From: Tunturibacter psychrotolerans
Lineage (GTDB): Bacteria > Acidobacteriota > Terriglobia > Terriglobales > Acidobacteriaceae
Assembly: GCF_040359615.1 (NCBI RefSeq)
Contig: NZ_CP132942.1
Span: 1,550,001 to 1,614,000, forward strand
Length of the DNA: 64,000 bases
Reading direction: 5' to 3'
Made by a program: the position numbers and the translations under genes. Of the stretch, positions 45,150 to 52,424 are shown one piece after another. Every line of letters starts with the position of its first letter. Position 1 is the first letter of the stretch. The notes below the pieces were generated by a model. The model worked only from the letters and a program-made list of their open reading frames with translations, made no database searches and had not been told where the DNA came from.

Positions 45150-46457
45150 TCAATTTCCTGGGAGAGTCGCGATGAATGCGTTCATTTCACGGAGGGTGTC
45201 AGCTTCATTCGATTTGAAGACGTAGTGGTCGGCGTTTGGCATGCGAACAATGTGTGCAGAGGGAACTCCAGACTGGAATGCGTCCGCCTGGGCTGTGCAG
45301 CGAATCCCGTCTTCTTTAATGATCGCTGCTTTCCCTTCAGGAGTGGAATGGACGTCATCGTCGTCGAAGGCATGCGGGCACGCCACTATGGAGAGGATAG
45401 GAGCGGGGATCTGAGTATATTTTTGCTGACCGAATTTGATCGCCAAACCAAGTGGCGGAGGCGCCGGTGGATACGGAGGTTGCATCTTTGCCAAATCCTG
45501 CTTCGTTTCCTGTAGATCTTTTTCGAGTTGGGCGACACCGGTCAACATGTTGTCTACGAACTTCGGCTCTAGCACCGCGCCTGCCTGAATCGCATCGATC
45601 TGTGTTCTGACGTCGACCATATCGAGGATCCAATCGGTGTTGGCATGGTTGTAGAAGGCGTAGGGGAAGGCTGCATCGAGGTAGATGAGTGCGGCGACTT
45701 TTTCGGGGTGACGGCTTCCGATCGAACTTAACTCTTCGCCGGCGATAGAGTGGCCCACGACGATCGGGTGATTCAGTTTGAGGGCGCTGATGACAGCAAG
45801 GACATCGTCACCGAGGCGGTCGGCGTTGTAGTTGGCTACGGTGGGGGGTGGCGCGCTGGAGTCACCGAAGCCGCGGCGGGTAATACCGTAGACGTGGTAG
45901 TGCGGAGTTAGTTTGAGCGCGAACTTGTCATAGACGTGGGCATCGTCGCCCAGACCTGTGAGGAGGACGAGTGGGCGGCCGGTGCCTCCCCAGTCGAGGA
46001 CTTCGAGTTTGACGTCTGCTTGAACAGGAACGAACTGGATCTTATGCGGCGACGGGTCGATGGGCCATGCGGTGGCTTCGGTGGCACGGTTGAAGGTGAG
46101 AGGTTGGGACTTGCCCTGCGTGAAGGTCCCAGTGATGGAGTTTCCGTCAGGAGAGAAGGTTCCTTCATACGAGACGTGGTAGTCATCGACGGTGAATTTG
46201 ATAAGAGCGCCTGTGATGGTAAGGGTCGTGGTGGGGTAGCCTTTGCTCGCCTGGTCGATGCTGTAAAGAGTTCCTTTCCAAGAGCCGGCGGTGCCGCTCG
46301 TCTCACCCTTGTCGATCTTCAGCATGATGCGGAGTCCTTCTGATCCAGCAGGTAGCGTGGCCTGCCAGGAGCCGATGGGATTTTGAGCGCGGAGTTGGCT
46401 TGCAGCAGAAAGAGTGATGGTGAAGAGGGCGATGAGTCTCAGGGCCAGTCGCGTCAT
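45150..46457 (-). CDS. Exported alpha/beta hydrolase with N-terminal lipocalin-like domain
   Basis: A 435-residue protein with a Sec signal (LALRLIALFTITLSAASQLRA). Residues ~28-130 form a small beta domain (IGSWQATLPAGSEGLRIMLKIDKG...GTFSPDGNSITGTFTQGKSQPLTFNRA) seen in acidobacterial hydrolases. The alpha/beta hydrolase follows with GLGDDAHVYDKFALKL, the nucleophile Ser237 in VVGHSIAGEE, YLDAAFPYAF and a late NADHYVFKS histidine. Substrate unknown. It is the last gene of a three-gene operon with ATGA overlaps (PadR, permease-prefix protein, hydrolase), suggesting PadR control of the hydrolase. Confidence 0.88.
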   Translation of the reverse strand: MTRLALRLIALFTITLSAASQLRAQNPIGSWQATLPAGSEGLRIMLKIDKGETSGTAGSWKGTLYSIDQASKGYPTTTLTITGALIKFTVDDYHVSYEGTFSPDGNSITGTFTQGKSQPLTFNRATEATAWPIDPSPHKIQFVPVQADVKLEVLDWGGTGRPLVLLTGLGDDAHVYDKFALKLTPHYHVYGITRRGFGDSSAPPPTVANYNADRLGDDVLAVISALKLNHPIVVGHSIAGEELSSIGSRHPEKVAALIYLDAAFPYAFYNHANTDWILDMVDVRTQIDAIQAGAVLEPKFVDNMLTGVAQLEKDLQETKQDLAKMQPPYPPAPPPLGLAIKFGQQKYTQIPAPILSIVACPHAFDDDDVHSTPEGKAAIIKEDGIRCTAQADAFQSGVPSAHIVRMPNADHYVFKSNEADTLREMNAFIATLPGN

Positions 46458-46945
46458 CTTGGGTCTCCGAATTGTGGGGTGCGGGCTGAGAGGGATGTTT
46501 CAGACGAGGAGCAGTTGAGATTGGCGTAGATGACGGGATTGGTTTCGATCCGATAGAGATGCCAGTAGGTGAAGGTGTGATGGATTCTGGAGGAGGAGAC
46601 CAGGGGGGAGTAGGAGAGTTTTGGTTGCGGGCCTTGTGGGCCGGATAGATGGGTGAGGGTTAATACGGCGATGATGGAGAGGATCGCCGCATGGACGATT
46701 CGACGCAGGGGCGGTGTCGAAGAGATCTCCGAGTAGAAGCCAGAAGGCTGTGGCTGGGGGTGAAGCTGAGCGTCGATATGTTGAACGAAAAGCGAACGCA
46801 GGACGTCGAAAAGAAGTTGGAACGAACGGCCTTCGCGAGTCTGCTCGTCGAAGATCCAAAGTATCTCTTCGCCAAAACGATTCCGGAAGGAACAGGGATG
46901 GAGATGAAGGAGGGCGCGATAAAAGAGACGGACGGGCGAGTTCAT
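46454..46945 (-). CDS. Orphan 'permease prefix' domain protein (ADOP N-terminal-like)
   Basis: A 163-residue protein whose N-terminus (VRLFYRALLHLHPCSFRNRFGEEILWIFDEQTREGRS) matches the prefix domain that precedes duplicated orphan permeases (ADOP) of Acidobacteria, usually found next to PadR regulators. One membrane segment (IVHAAILSIIAVLTLTHLSG) follows, and then the protein ends without the MacB/FtsX permease. It is coupled to both neighbours by four-base ATGA overlaps. It may sense or recruit a membrane partner, or be a shortened relic kept in the operon. Confidence 0.7.
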   Translation of the reverse strand: MNSPVRLFYRALLHLHPCSFRNRFGEEILWIFDEQTREGRSFQLLFDVLRSLFVQHIDAQLHPQPQPSGFYSEISSTPPLRRIVHAAILSIIAVLTLTHLSGPQGPQPKLSYSPLVSSSRIHHTFTYWHLYRIETNPVIYANLNCSSSETSLSARTPQFGDPR

Positions 46946-47295
46946 GCTCTGCGGGGCCTCTTTTCGTTGAGCGTCAGTCTTGCTTCGCGTACTACGTTGT
47001 GGAGGCGGTCTATTTCTGCTGAGAGCACAGTGCGGCCTTGAGCGGTAATGCGGTAGAGACGGCGGGTTTCGTCAACGGGGAGAGAGGGTTTTGGAGCGTC
47101 GATGACGAGCTTCTGGTCCATGAGCCTTTTGAGATTGTCGTAGAGAGTGCCAGGGCCAAGTTTGTAATGTCCGTGCGACTGGCGTGAGATCTCCTGGATG
47201 ATGCCGTAGCCGTGGAGGTCTTCGGCAGCGAGCGCCAAAAGAATATGCAGCGTGGCAGGGGCGAGAGGCGGGTTGAGTCTGGGATCGGGCTTCAT
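46942..47295 (-). CDS. PadR family transcriptional regulator
   Basis: A 117-residue PadR winged-helix protein: LAPATLHILLALAAEDLHGYGIIQEISRQSHGHYKLGPGTLYDNLKRLMDQKLV followed by RRLYRITAQGRTVLSAEIDRLHNVV. It is the first gene of the operon. On the coding strand the start codon directly follows two ATAGTCGGA repeats (47297-47330) and a TATAGT extended -10-like sequence only ~12 bases upstream of the ATG, so the message may be leaderless or nearly so. Self-repression is likely by analogy with other PadR proteins. Confidence 0.93.
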   Translation of the reverse strand: MKPDPRLNPPLAPATLHILLALAAEDLHGYGIIQEISRQSHGHYKLGPGTLYDNLKRLMDQKLVIDAPKPSLPVDETRRLYRITAQGRTVLSAEIDRLHNVVREARLTLNEKRPRRA

Positions 47296-47296
47296 G

Positions 47297-47330
47297 GTCG
47301 GAATCCGACTATATCAGATTCCGACTATTT
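47297..47330 (-). promoter_or_regulatory. Promoter/operator of the PadR operon
   Basis: Read on the minus strand: two direct copies of ATAGTCGGA spaced 16 bases apart, the second extending into GTCGGATTCCGAC, a near-perfect 13-base inverted repeat. TGATATAGT between them looks like an extended -10. The sequence touches the start codon at 47295. Confidence 0.5.
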
Positions 47331-47344
47331 ACCACACCCTGTTC

Positions 47345-47527
47345 TTAAATTTTTTTGTCGACGACCATTAGCTCGACGGGGACTATGGGACGGGTGCGGG
47401 GGAGAGTGCCACGGTGGGCGGCGAAGCCCATGAGGAGGCGGGCGTAGCCGAAGATGGATAGTTTAGTGAGGCTGGCTGCGTGTTTCGGGAGCGCCTTCCA
47501 GAAGAGCAGCGAGATGGTGACGGCCCC
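47345..47527 (-). pseudogene. Truncated duplicate of the 3' end of the membrane-protein gene at 48402
   Basis: On the minus strand this encodes AVTISLLFWKALPKHAASL, then TKLSIFGYARLLMGFAAHRGTLPRTRPIVPVELMVVD. The last ~60 residues of the product at 48402-49115 read AVTISQALLLAFWKTLPATR...LLMGLAAYRGTLPRTRPIVPGELMVAD. DNA similarity is also plain along the whole 180 bases. There is no matching N-terminal part and no signal peptide, so it is a remnant of a duplication that now flanks the lipocalin-like gene. Confidence 0.75.
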
Positions 47528-47577
47528 GTCAATTCTGGTAAGATTCTCGCCCCGCGGTTTGAGGATGGAGGGTTGCG

Positions 47578-48369
47578 ATGAAAAAGCTGTTCGTTCTTCT
47601 GGCGCTCGGGGCCCTGATAACACCTATGCTTGCGGCGCAAAGCGCCTTCGACGGCACCTGGAAGGTCAACATGAACACGGTGGATTTTCCTAAGAAGCCA
47701 GATGTGTTCCTGTTGCAGAACGGCACGTATGAATGCAAGAGCTGCACTCCACCTTACGTGGTCAAAGCGGACGGCACAGATCAGCCTGTCACCGGGCATC
47801 CTTACTATGACAGCGTCGCCATTAAAGTTGTAGACGACCACAACATCGAAGAGACGGATAAGAAGGACGGCAAAGTTGTCTCGGCGTCGACTTCGACTGT
47901 CTCGTCGGATGGCAACACGATGCTGTTTACCTTCAATGACAGCAGCAACACCAACGGCGGCCCTCCGGTGACCGGTCAAGGTGAAGCGACACGTGTCGCG
48001 AAGGGCCCGGCGGGATCGAATGTAGTATCCGGTTCGTGGCGAACCACCAAGATAGAAGGCATGAGCGACAATGCCACGGTCTGGACGTACAAAGCCAGTG
48101 GTGACGAGATGACGATGACCACTCAGACTGGGCAGTCTTATACGGCCAAACTGAATGGCGCGGAGGCTCCGATGAAGGGCGATCCGGGTGTGACGAGCGT
48201 GTCGGTGAAGACGATAGGCAAGGACACGCTGGTGGAGACCGACATGCGCGACGGCAAGGTGATCGGCGTCTTCAAGATGACGGTTGCGGCCGATGGCAAG
48301 ACCGCCAAGCTGAGCTTTGATGACAAGCTGCAGAATAGGACTACTAATTCAGATGCAACGAAGCAGTAG
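47578..48369 (+). CDS. Exported lipocalin-like repeat protein of unknown function
   Basis: A 263-residue protein with a Sec signal (KLFVLLALGALITPMLAA) cleaved before QSAFDGTWKVNMNTVDFPKKPDVFLLQNGTYECKSC. Two similar halves are visible: VAIKVVDDHNIEETDKKDGKVVSASTSTVSSDGNTMLFTFND and VSVKTIGKDTLVETDMRDGKVIGVFKMTVAADGKTAKLSFDD. The beta-rich repeat suggests a lipocalin-like barrel. An acidobacterial exported family of unknown role. The ATG follows GGAGGGTTG. It sits between a gene remnant and its parental gene. Confidence 0.8.
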   Translation: MKKLFVLLALGALITPMLAAQSAFDGTWKVNMNTVDFPKKPDVFLLQNGTYECKSCTPPYVVKADGTDQPVTGHPYYDSVAIKVVDDHNIEETDKKDGKVVSASTSTVSSDGNTMLFTFNDSSNTNGGPPVTGQGEATRVAKGPAGSNVVSGSWRTTKIEGMSDNATVWTYKASGDEMTMTTQTGQSYTAKLNGAEAPMKGDPGVTSVSVKTIGKDTLVETDMRDGKVIGVFKMTVAADGKTAKLSFDDKLQNRTTNSDATKQ

Positions 48370-48401
48370 CTTCCGCGGGACGTCACACAAGCTCAGACAT
48401 C

Positions 48402-49115
48402 TCAGTCCGCGACCATGAGTTCGCCTGGGACGATGGGACGAGTGCGGGGAAGAGTGCCGCGGTAGGCGGCTAGCCCCATGAGCAGAAGGGAAGCGGCGAA
48501 GATGATGAGCTTTGTCAGGCTTGCGGTGCGGGTCGCGGGGAGGGTCTTCCAAAATGCCAGGAGGAGCGCCTGCGAGATTGTTACTGCCCAGACGGAGCCG
48601 TAGAAGTAGCGGCGCTCTGTGCCTTCTCCTTTGGTGGACGGCCTGACGCGTGGCAGTATGCCGATTGCACCCAGCAGGAGGATTGTTCCGCAGAGAGGGA
48701 AGTAGGCGTAGGTGTAGATCTGCTTCATATACCAGGTGCCGGTTACTGCTGCGATGAGAAGACCGGTGAGGTTGAGAAGTGCGAAGCTTAGGACGGCGTT
48801 CCAGGCGAAGGTATAGCAGACGCGGCGATAAAGAGGATTGGGCTTGTCCTCGTCGAAGCGGAGGATGTATGGGCGGGGTTCCGAGCCTGGCAGGCGGCCG
48901 CGTGCGGCTGCGATGCCTGTGCCGAGGAGGACCGCGACCAACCAGGTAAGGTTGCCTCGTCCGAAGCCGTGGGCGAACAACGAAAAAGTTAATGGGCCGG
49001 GGGCGAGAAAGAAGACCCAGATCCAGATGGGCCAGTGTGCGAGACGGTAGAGAGCGGTGTTGCGTTCGCGGATCTTCCGCTGCTGAGCGTATTCAACCTT
49101 GCCGCTGTATTGCAT
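48402..49115 (-). CDS. Multi-pass membrane protein of unknown function
   Basis: A 237-residue protein with about six hydrophobic segments: WPIWIWVFFLAPGPLTFSLFAHG, LTWLVAVLLGTGIAA, YTFAWNAVLSFALLNLTGLLIAAVTG, YTYAYFPLCGTILLLGAIGILP, VWAVTISQALLLAFW and SLTKLIIFAASLLLMGLAAYRG. A soluble loop holds EPRPYILRFDEDKPNPLYRRVCY. I do not recognise a named family. The ATG at 49115 is preferred to a TTG 12 codons upstream. A decayed copy of its last quarter lies at 47345-47527. Confidence 0.75.
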   Translation of the reverse strand: MQYSGKVEYAQQRKIRERNTALYRLAHWPIWIWVFFLAPGPLTFSLFAHGFGRGNLTWLVAVLLGTGIAAARGRLPGSEPRPYILRFDEDKPNPLYRRVCYTFAWNAVLSFALLNLTGLLIAAVTGTWYMKQIYTYAYFPLCGTILLLGAIGILPRVRPSTKGEGTERRYFYGSVWAVTISQALLLAFWKTLPATRTASLTKLIIFAASLLLMGLAAYRGTLPRTRPIVPGELMVAD

Positions 49116-49249
49116 AGGGTGAGTCTCGCAGGGGTGTCGAGGGTGCGTCAATCCTGTTGGGTCTCTCTGCGATGCGGGCGCGCTGACAATTTATTGGTGG
49201 CATTTCGGGTAGAGTCGTGAGCAGAATTGGATACGAAGGGGTGACGGCT

Positions 49250-49786
49250 ATGTCCACAAACGCGGAGTCTCATGAGGGGAAGGTTGTGAGCTGGTGGGAA
49301 CAGAAGAACTTCGCTAAGCAGGGTGTGGGCGCGTTGAAGACGGGACTTGCTGCGATTCTCTGTATGTGGCTGGGCGATATGATTGGACTGATTCACAGCT
49401 ATTGGGCCGCGGTTTCGGCCATCGTTGTGATGGGCTTTGATACCACACTCACGTTTGCTTCGTGCCGTGACCGTATTCTCGGGACTGCGATTGGTGCGTT
49501 CCTGGGGTGGCTTACCTGCTACATCTGGCACGACCACTACGTTGTCTATGGACTGGCTGTGGCTGTTTGCATCTTTGTCTGCAGCGCGTTTGCGTTTGAT
49601 AAGGCCGGGCGGCTTGCTGCCGTGACACTTTCTATTATTGTTCTGGTCAGCATTGATGGCAGTCCGGGGCGGGCGGCAATCGCGAGATTTTCAGAGGTTG
49701 GGTTCGGGATTGTTGTTGCGCTTGCGGTGACGATGCTGGTGTTTCCGTCGCGCCCTGAAAAAGCAGCTATCAAAGCTTCGATTTAG
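49250..49786 (+). CDS. FUSC family (aromatic acid exporter-like) membrane protein
   Basis: A 178-residue protein with FUSC/ArAE features: GALKTGLAAILCMWLGDMIGLIHSYWAAVSAIVVMGFDTTLTFASCRDRILGTAIGAFLGWL, then LAVAVCIFVCSAFAFDKAGRLAAVTLSIIVL and a last VGFGIVVALAVTMLVFPSRP. About six membrane helices; the cytosolic domain of larger family members is absent. It may export organic acids or act as a small subunit. The ATG at 49250 follows AAGGGGTG; a GTG at 49217 is less likely. Its 3' end overlaps the convergent GNAT gene by 17 bases. Confidence 0.85.
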   Translation: MSTNAESHEGKVVSWWEQKNFAKQGVGALKTGLAAILCMWLGDMIGLIHSYWAAVSAIVVMGFDTTLTFASCRDRILGTAIGAFLGWLTCYIWHDHYVVYGLAVAVCIFVCSAFAFDKAGRLAAVTLSIIVLVSIDGSPGRAAIARFSEVGFGIVVALAVTMLVFPSRPEKAAIKASI

Positions 49787-50348
49787 TTCCGGTCTGGTTA
49801 TTGTGTTGCATCTTGCGCCAGTCTTCAAAGGTGAGCTCCCATTGCTCGGAGGGGAGACGACCTGAGACGTAGTCGCCTTCGGTTTCGGCGATGATGCGCA
49901 TTCCCTGGCGGAGTGAGATAGCGCGTGAGGCCGCGTTATCTCGAGCTTTTATTACGCGCAGGACCGGCTGATTTAGATCTTGGAACCAGAATCTGGTGAC
50001 TTCGGCGGCGGCCTCGGTCATCAGGCCTAGTCGCTGCCACTCGCGCGCTATCCAGAAGCCGCGATTCTTGTCTCCGTTCAGCTTGAGAGTGATGGAGCCG
50101 ATGACTCTTTGCTCTGGGTCGTTTTTGCGGCGGAGCATCCAGTGGAACTCTTGGCCGCGTGCGATGGCCGGGAGTGCGGAGTCGCGGTAGAACGTGTGAA
50201 CACCATCATCGGGAAAGGGCCATGGGACTTTGGCGTTGAGCTGCTTTACGATCTCCCAGCGGGCGAAGAGAGGTTGGACCTGAGCGGCATCGGTGAGTTC
50301 TAAAGGACGTAAGGACAGACGCGGTGTGTCGAGAGCCGGTCTGTCCAT
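49770..50348 (-). CDS. GNAT family N-acetyltransferase (RimJ/RimL-like)
   Basis: A 192-residue protein with the RimJ/L layout: LDTPRLSLRPLELTDAAQVQPLF, VIGSITLKLNGDKNRGFWIAREWQRLGLMTEAAAEVTRFWFQDLNQPVLRVIKARDNAASRAISLRQGMRIIAETEG. The acetyl-CoA pyrophosphate loop REWQRLGLMTEA replaces the usual Q-x-x-G-x-G/A. Acceptor may be a protein N-terminus or an amino acid. It lies 9 bases after trxB on the same strand, so they are probably cotranscribed. Confidence 0.9.
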   Translation of the reverse strand: MDRPALDTPRLSLRPLELTDAAQVQPLFARWEIVKQLNAKVPWPFPDDGVHTFYRDSALPAIARGQEFHWMLRRKNDPEQRVIGSITLKLNGDKNRGFWIAREWQRLGLMTEAAAEVTRFWFQDLNQPVLRVIKARDNAASRAISLRQGMRIIAETEGDYVSGRLPSEQWELTFEDWRKMQHNNQTGTKSKL

Positions 50349-50357
50349 ATCGTCGTC

Positions 50358-51311
50358 TCAGCGGCCGTGTTCTTCGAGGTATTTTTCGACCTCGAGGGCG
50401 GCCATGCAGCCGGAACCGGCGGCGGTGATGGCCTGGCGGTAACGGCGGTCCTGGATGTCTCCGCAGGCGAAGATGCCGGGGAGGATTTCGCCGTTGAGGG
50501 TGGTGAAGACGTTGTTGCGAGTGATGATGTAGCCCTCGGAGTCAAGGTCGATCATGCCGCGGAAGGCTTCGGCGTTGGGGATGTGGCCGATGGCGAGGAA
50601 CATGAAGGAGACGGGCAGGACGTACGCTTCGCCAGAGACCTTGTTTTTGACGCGGAGGCCCTTGACGTCCTTGTCCTCTACGCCGAGCACCTCTTCGACG
50701 ACGGTGCTGGAGAGGAACTTGACCTTGGGATGAGCTATGGCGCGATCGAGCATGATCTTCGAGGCGCGGAACTTTTCGCTGCGGTTGATGATCGTGACCT
50801 TGGTGGCGAAGCGGGTGAGAAAGAGAGCCTCTTCCATGGCAGTGTCTCCGCCGCCGATGACGGCGATCTCTTTGCCCGAGGCGAAGAAGCCGTCGCAGGT
50901 GGCGCAAGAGGTGACGCCGTGGCCGATGAGGGCCTGCTCGGAGGGGAGATTCAACCAGCGTGCACTGGCGCCCGAGGCGATGATGAGAGTGCGGGCGTGG
51001 ATGGTCTCTTTGCCTAGGTTGAGGGCGAAGGGACGTTTGGAGAGATCGATGGAGCTGAGATGGGCGAGGCGCAGCTCTGCCCCGAAGCGGACCGCCTGCT
51101 TCTTCATGTTCTCGATGAGGTCGGGGCCTTGGACGCCCTCGGGCCAGCCGGGGAAGTTTTCAACCAGCGTGGTGATGGAGAGCTGGCCTCCGGGCTCGTG
51201 CCCTTCGAGGACGAGGGGTTTGAGGTTGGCGCGGCCAGTGTAGATGGCGGCGGTGAGTCCGGCGCACCCGGAACCGAGGATGACAGTGTCGTGCGTGATG
51301 TTTTCGGGCAT
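50358..51311 (-). CDS. trxB: Thioredoxin reductase
   Basis: A 317-residue low-molecular-weight thioredoxin reductase. The FAD loop VILGSGCAGLTAAIYTGRANLKPLVLEG, the redox-active Cys136/Cys139 in SCATCDGFF, the NADPH loop IAVIGGGDTAMEEALFL and the C-terminal GEILPGIFACGDIQDRRYRQAITAAGSGCMAALEVEKYL are all intact. It reduces thioredoxin with NADPH in the cytoplasm. The ATG at 51311 fits the family start and lies past a GAGAG site; the longer frame upstream is not needed. Confidence 0.96.
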   Translation of the reverse strand: MPENITHDTVILGSGCAGLTAAIYTGRANLKPLVLEGHEPGGQLSITTLVENFPGWPEGVQGPDLIENMKKQAVRFGAELRLAHLSSIDLSKRPFALNLGKETIHARTLIIASGASARWLNLPSEQALIGHGVTSCATCDGFFASGKEIAVIGGGDTAMEEALFLTRFATKVTIINRSEKFRASKIMLDRAIAHPKVKFLSSTVVEEVLGVEDKDVKGLRVKNKVSGEAYVLPVSFMFLAIGHIPNAEAFRGMIDLDSEGYIITRNNVFTTLNGEILPGIFACGDIQDRRYRQAITAAGSGCMAALEVEKYLEEHGR

Positions 51312-51395
51312 ATGAGCTCTCTTAGTGTAAATGCGCCAGCGAGCGAAAAGATGCAAACCGGCCTTTTGGGCGTGTTTGGTGAAAGAATTGAGGTT

Positions 51396-51596
51396 ATGGC
51401 AAATCTGACCTTAGTGTATGGAATGAGGCTGTTACCTGCGGATGAAATCGCATCGGTGGGCGAGGCGCCCGTAACCCTGAAGAACGGCAACGAGGCGCAT
51501 GTGACGCTGCATGTGCTCGAAGGCAGCCGGGAGGAGATTGAGGCGCAGCTGCGAATGAGTATCGACGCGTTCTTTGACTTCTATCCGGAGATCTAG
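51396..51596 (+). CDS. Small 66-residue protein of unknown function
   Basis: The ORF encodes MANLTLVYGMRLLPADEIAS, then VGEAPVTLKNGNEAHVTLHV and LEGSREEIEAQLRMSIDAFFDFYPEI. It starts with ATG after TTGAGG and is divergent from trxB across 84 bases. The composition looks like a real small alpha/beta protein: a beta-rich first half, then an amphipathic helix. I do not recognise a family. A larger in-frame ORF extends upstream, but that part is antisense to trxB. Confidence 0.6.
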   Translation: MANLTLVYGMRLLPADEIASVGEAPVTLKNGNEAHVTLHVLEGSREEIEAQLRMSIDAFFDFYPEI

Positions 51597-51677
51597 CTGT
51601 TGCAGTGTCCGAAAATAGGACAACCGTTCGTAACGTGACTCTCCTGACGAAGAACAGGGAGAGGGCGGAGGGACGGG

Positions 51678-52424
51678 ATGGCGGGGATGCTGCGAGTCTT
51701 TGTTCGGCTGAACGCTGCCGCCGTGCTGCTGATGGCTCCGATTGGCTGGGGGCAGGCCTCGTCCGCTAACGGAGCGCAAACAGCTACAGATGTTTTGCAC
51801 CAGATGTCGGATCGGGCGGACGTCATCTTCATTGGGCAGGTGCTGACGGTGCATCTTCCCGAGGGCGGGAGCCCGGCTTCCGGGATTGTAGAGATTCAGT
51901 TTCGCGTCGATGAGGCGATTCGCGGGTGCAAAACGGGGCAGCCGTATGTTTTGCACGAGTGGGGAGGGCTTTGGGCAGGAGGCAGCGGGAGATACCGTGC
52001 CGGTCAGCGATTGCTGATGCTTTTGCATGCGCCTGGCGCGGGAGGACTGAGTTCGCCGGTTGGCGGGCTTGATGGAGCGATTCCCATTCGGCAGAGCACG
52101 ACGGGGGCGCCGCCGGCGGAGAATGTAACGCCGCCTTCTCTGCCGTTTGTCGACCTTCGCTGGCTCGGAGCGAGAGTGCCGCGTGCGGTCTCCTATCGCG
52201 ACGAGGCGGTGCGCCCGGCGAATGCGTTTCCGCAGTTGAGTCCGGGACAGCAGCGGGTCAAAACGGTGGTCGCATCGGGTGCTCGTGCCGGGGATGCGCC
52301 GATGATTCTGCCGCTCGGTTATACCAGTGCCGCCGATGCGTCGATCCCGGCGCAAGAGGCTTCGGTGGAGGTAGTGCTGGGGTTGTTGGCCACGTGGCAG
52401 AAGGCGGAGCATGGCACGCCCTGA
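51678..52424 (+). CDS. Exported protein with TIMP/NTR-like beta-barrel pattern
   Basis: A 248-residue protein with a Sec signal (LNAAAVLLMAPIGWGQ). Residues ~38-125 read SDRADVIFIGQVLTVHLPEG, EIQFRVDEAIRGCKTGQPYVLHEW and YRAGQRLLMLLHAP, the strand order of prokaryotic TIMP/netrin (NTR)-like domains (D-VF-G-V ... F-V-E-KG ... F-G-YLV). The usual Cys-x-Cys start is not seen, so the assignment is a fold guess. The last 14 bases overlap the next gene, so the two are translationally coupled, and that gene encodes a matrixin-like domain. Confidence 0.6.
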   Translation: MAGMLRVFVRLNAAAVLLMAPIGWGQASSANGAQTATDVLHQMSDRADVIFIGQVLTVHLPEGGSPASGIVEIQFRVDEAIRGCKTGQPYVLHEWGGLWAGGSGRYRAGQRLLMLLHAPGAGGLSSPVGGLDGAIPIRQSTTGAPPAENVTPPSLPFVDLRWLGARVPRAVSYRDEAVRPANAFPQLSPGQQRVKTVVASGARAGDAPMILPLGYTSAADASIPAQEASVEVVLGLLATWQKAEHGTP

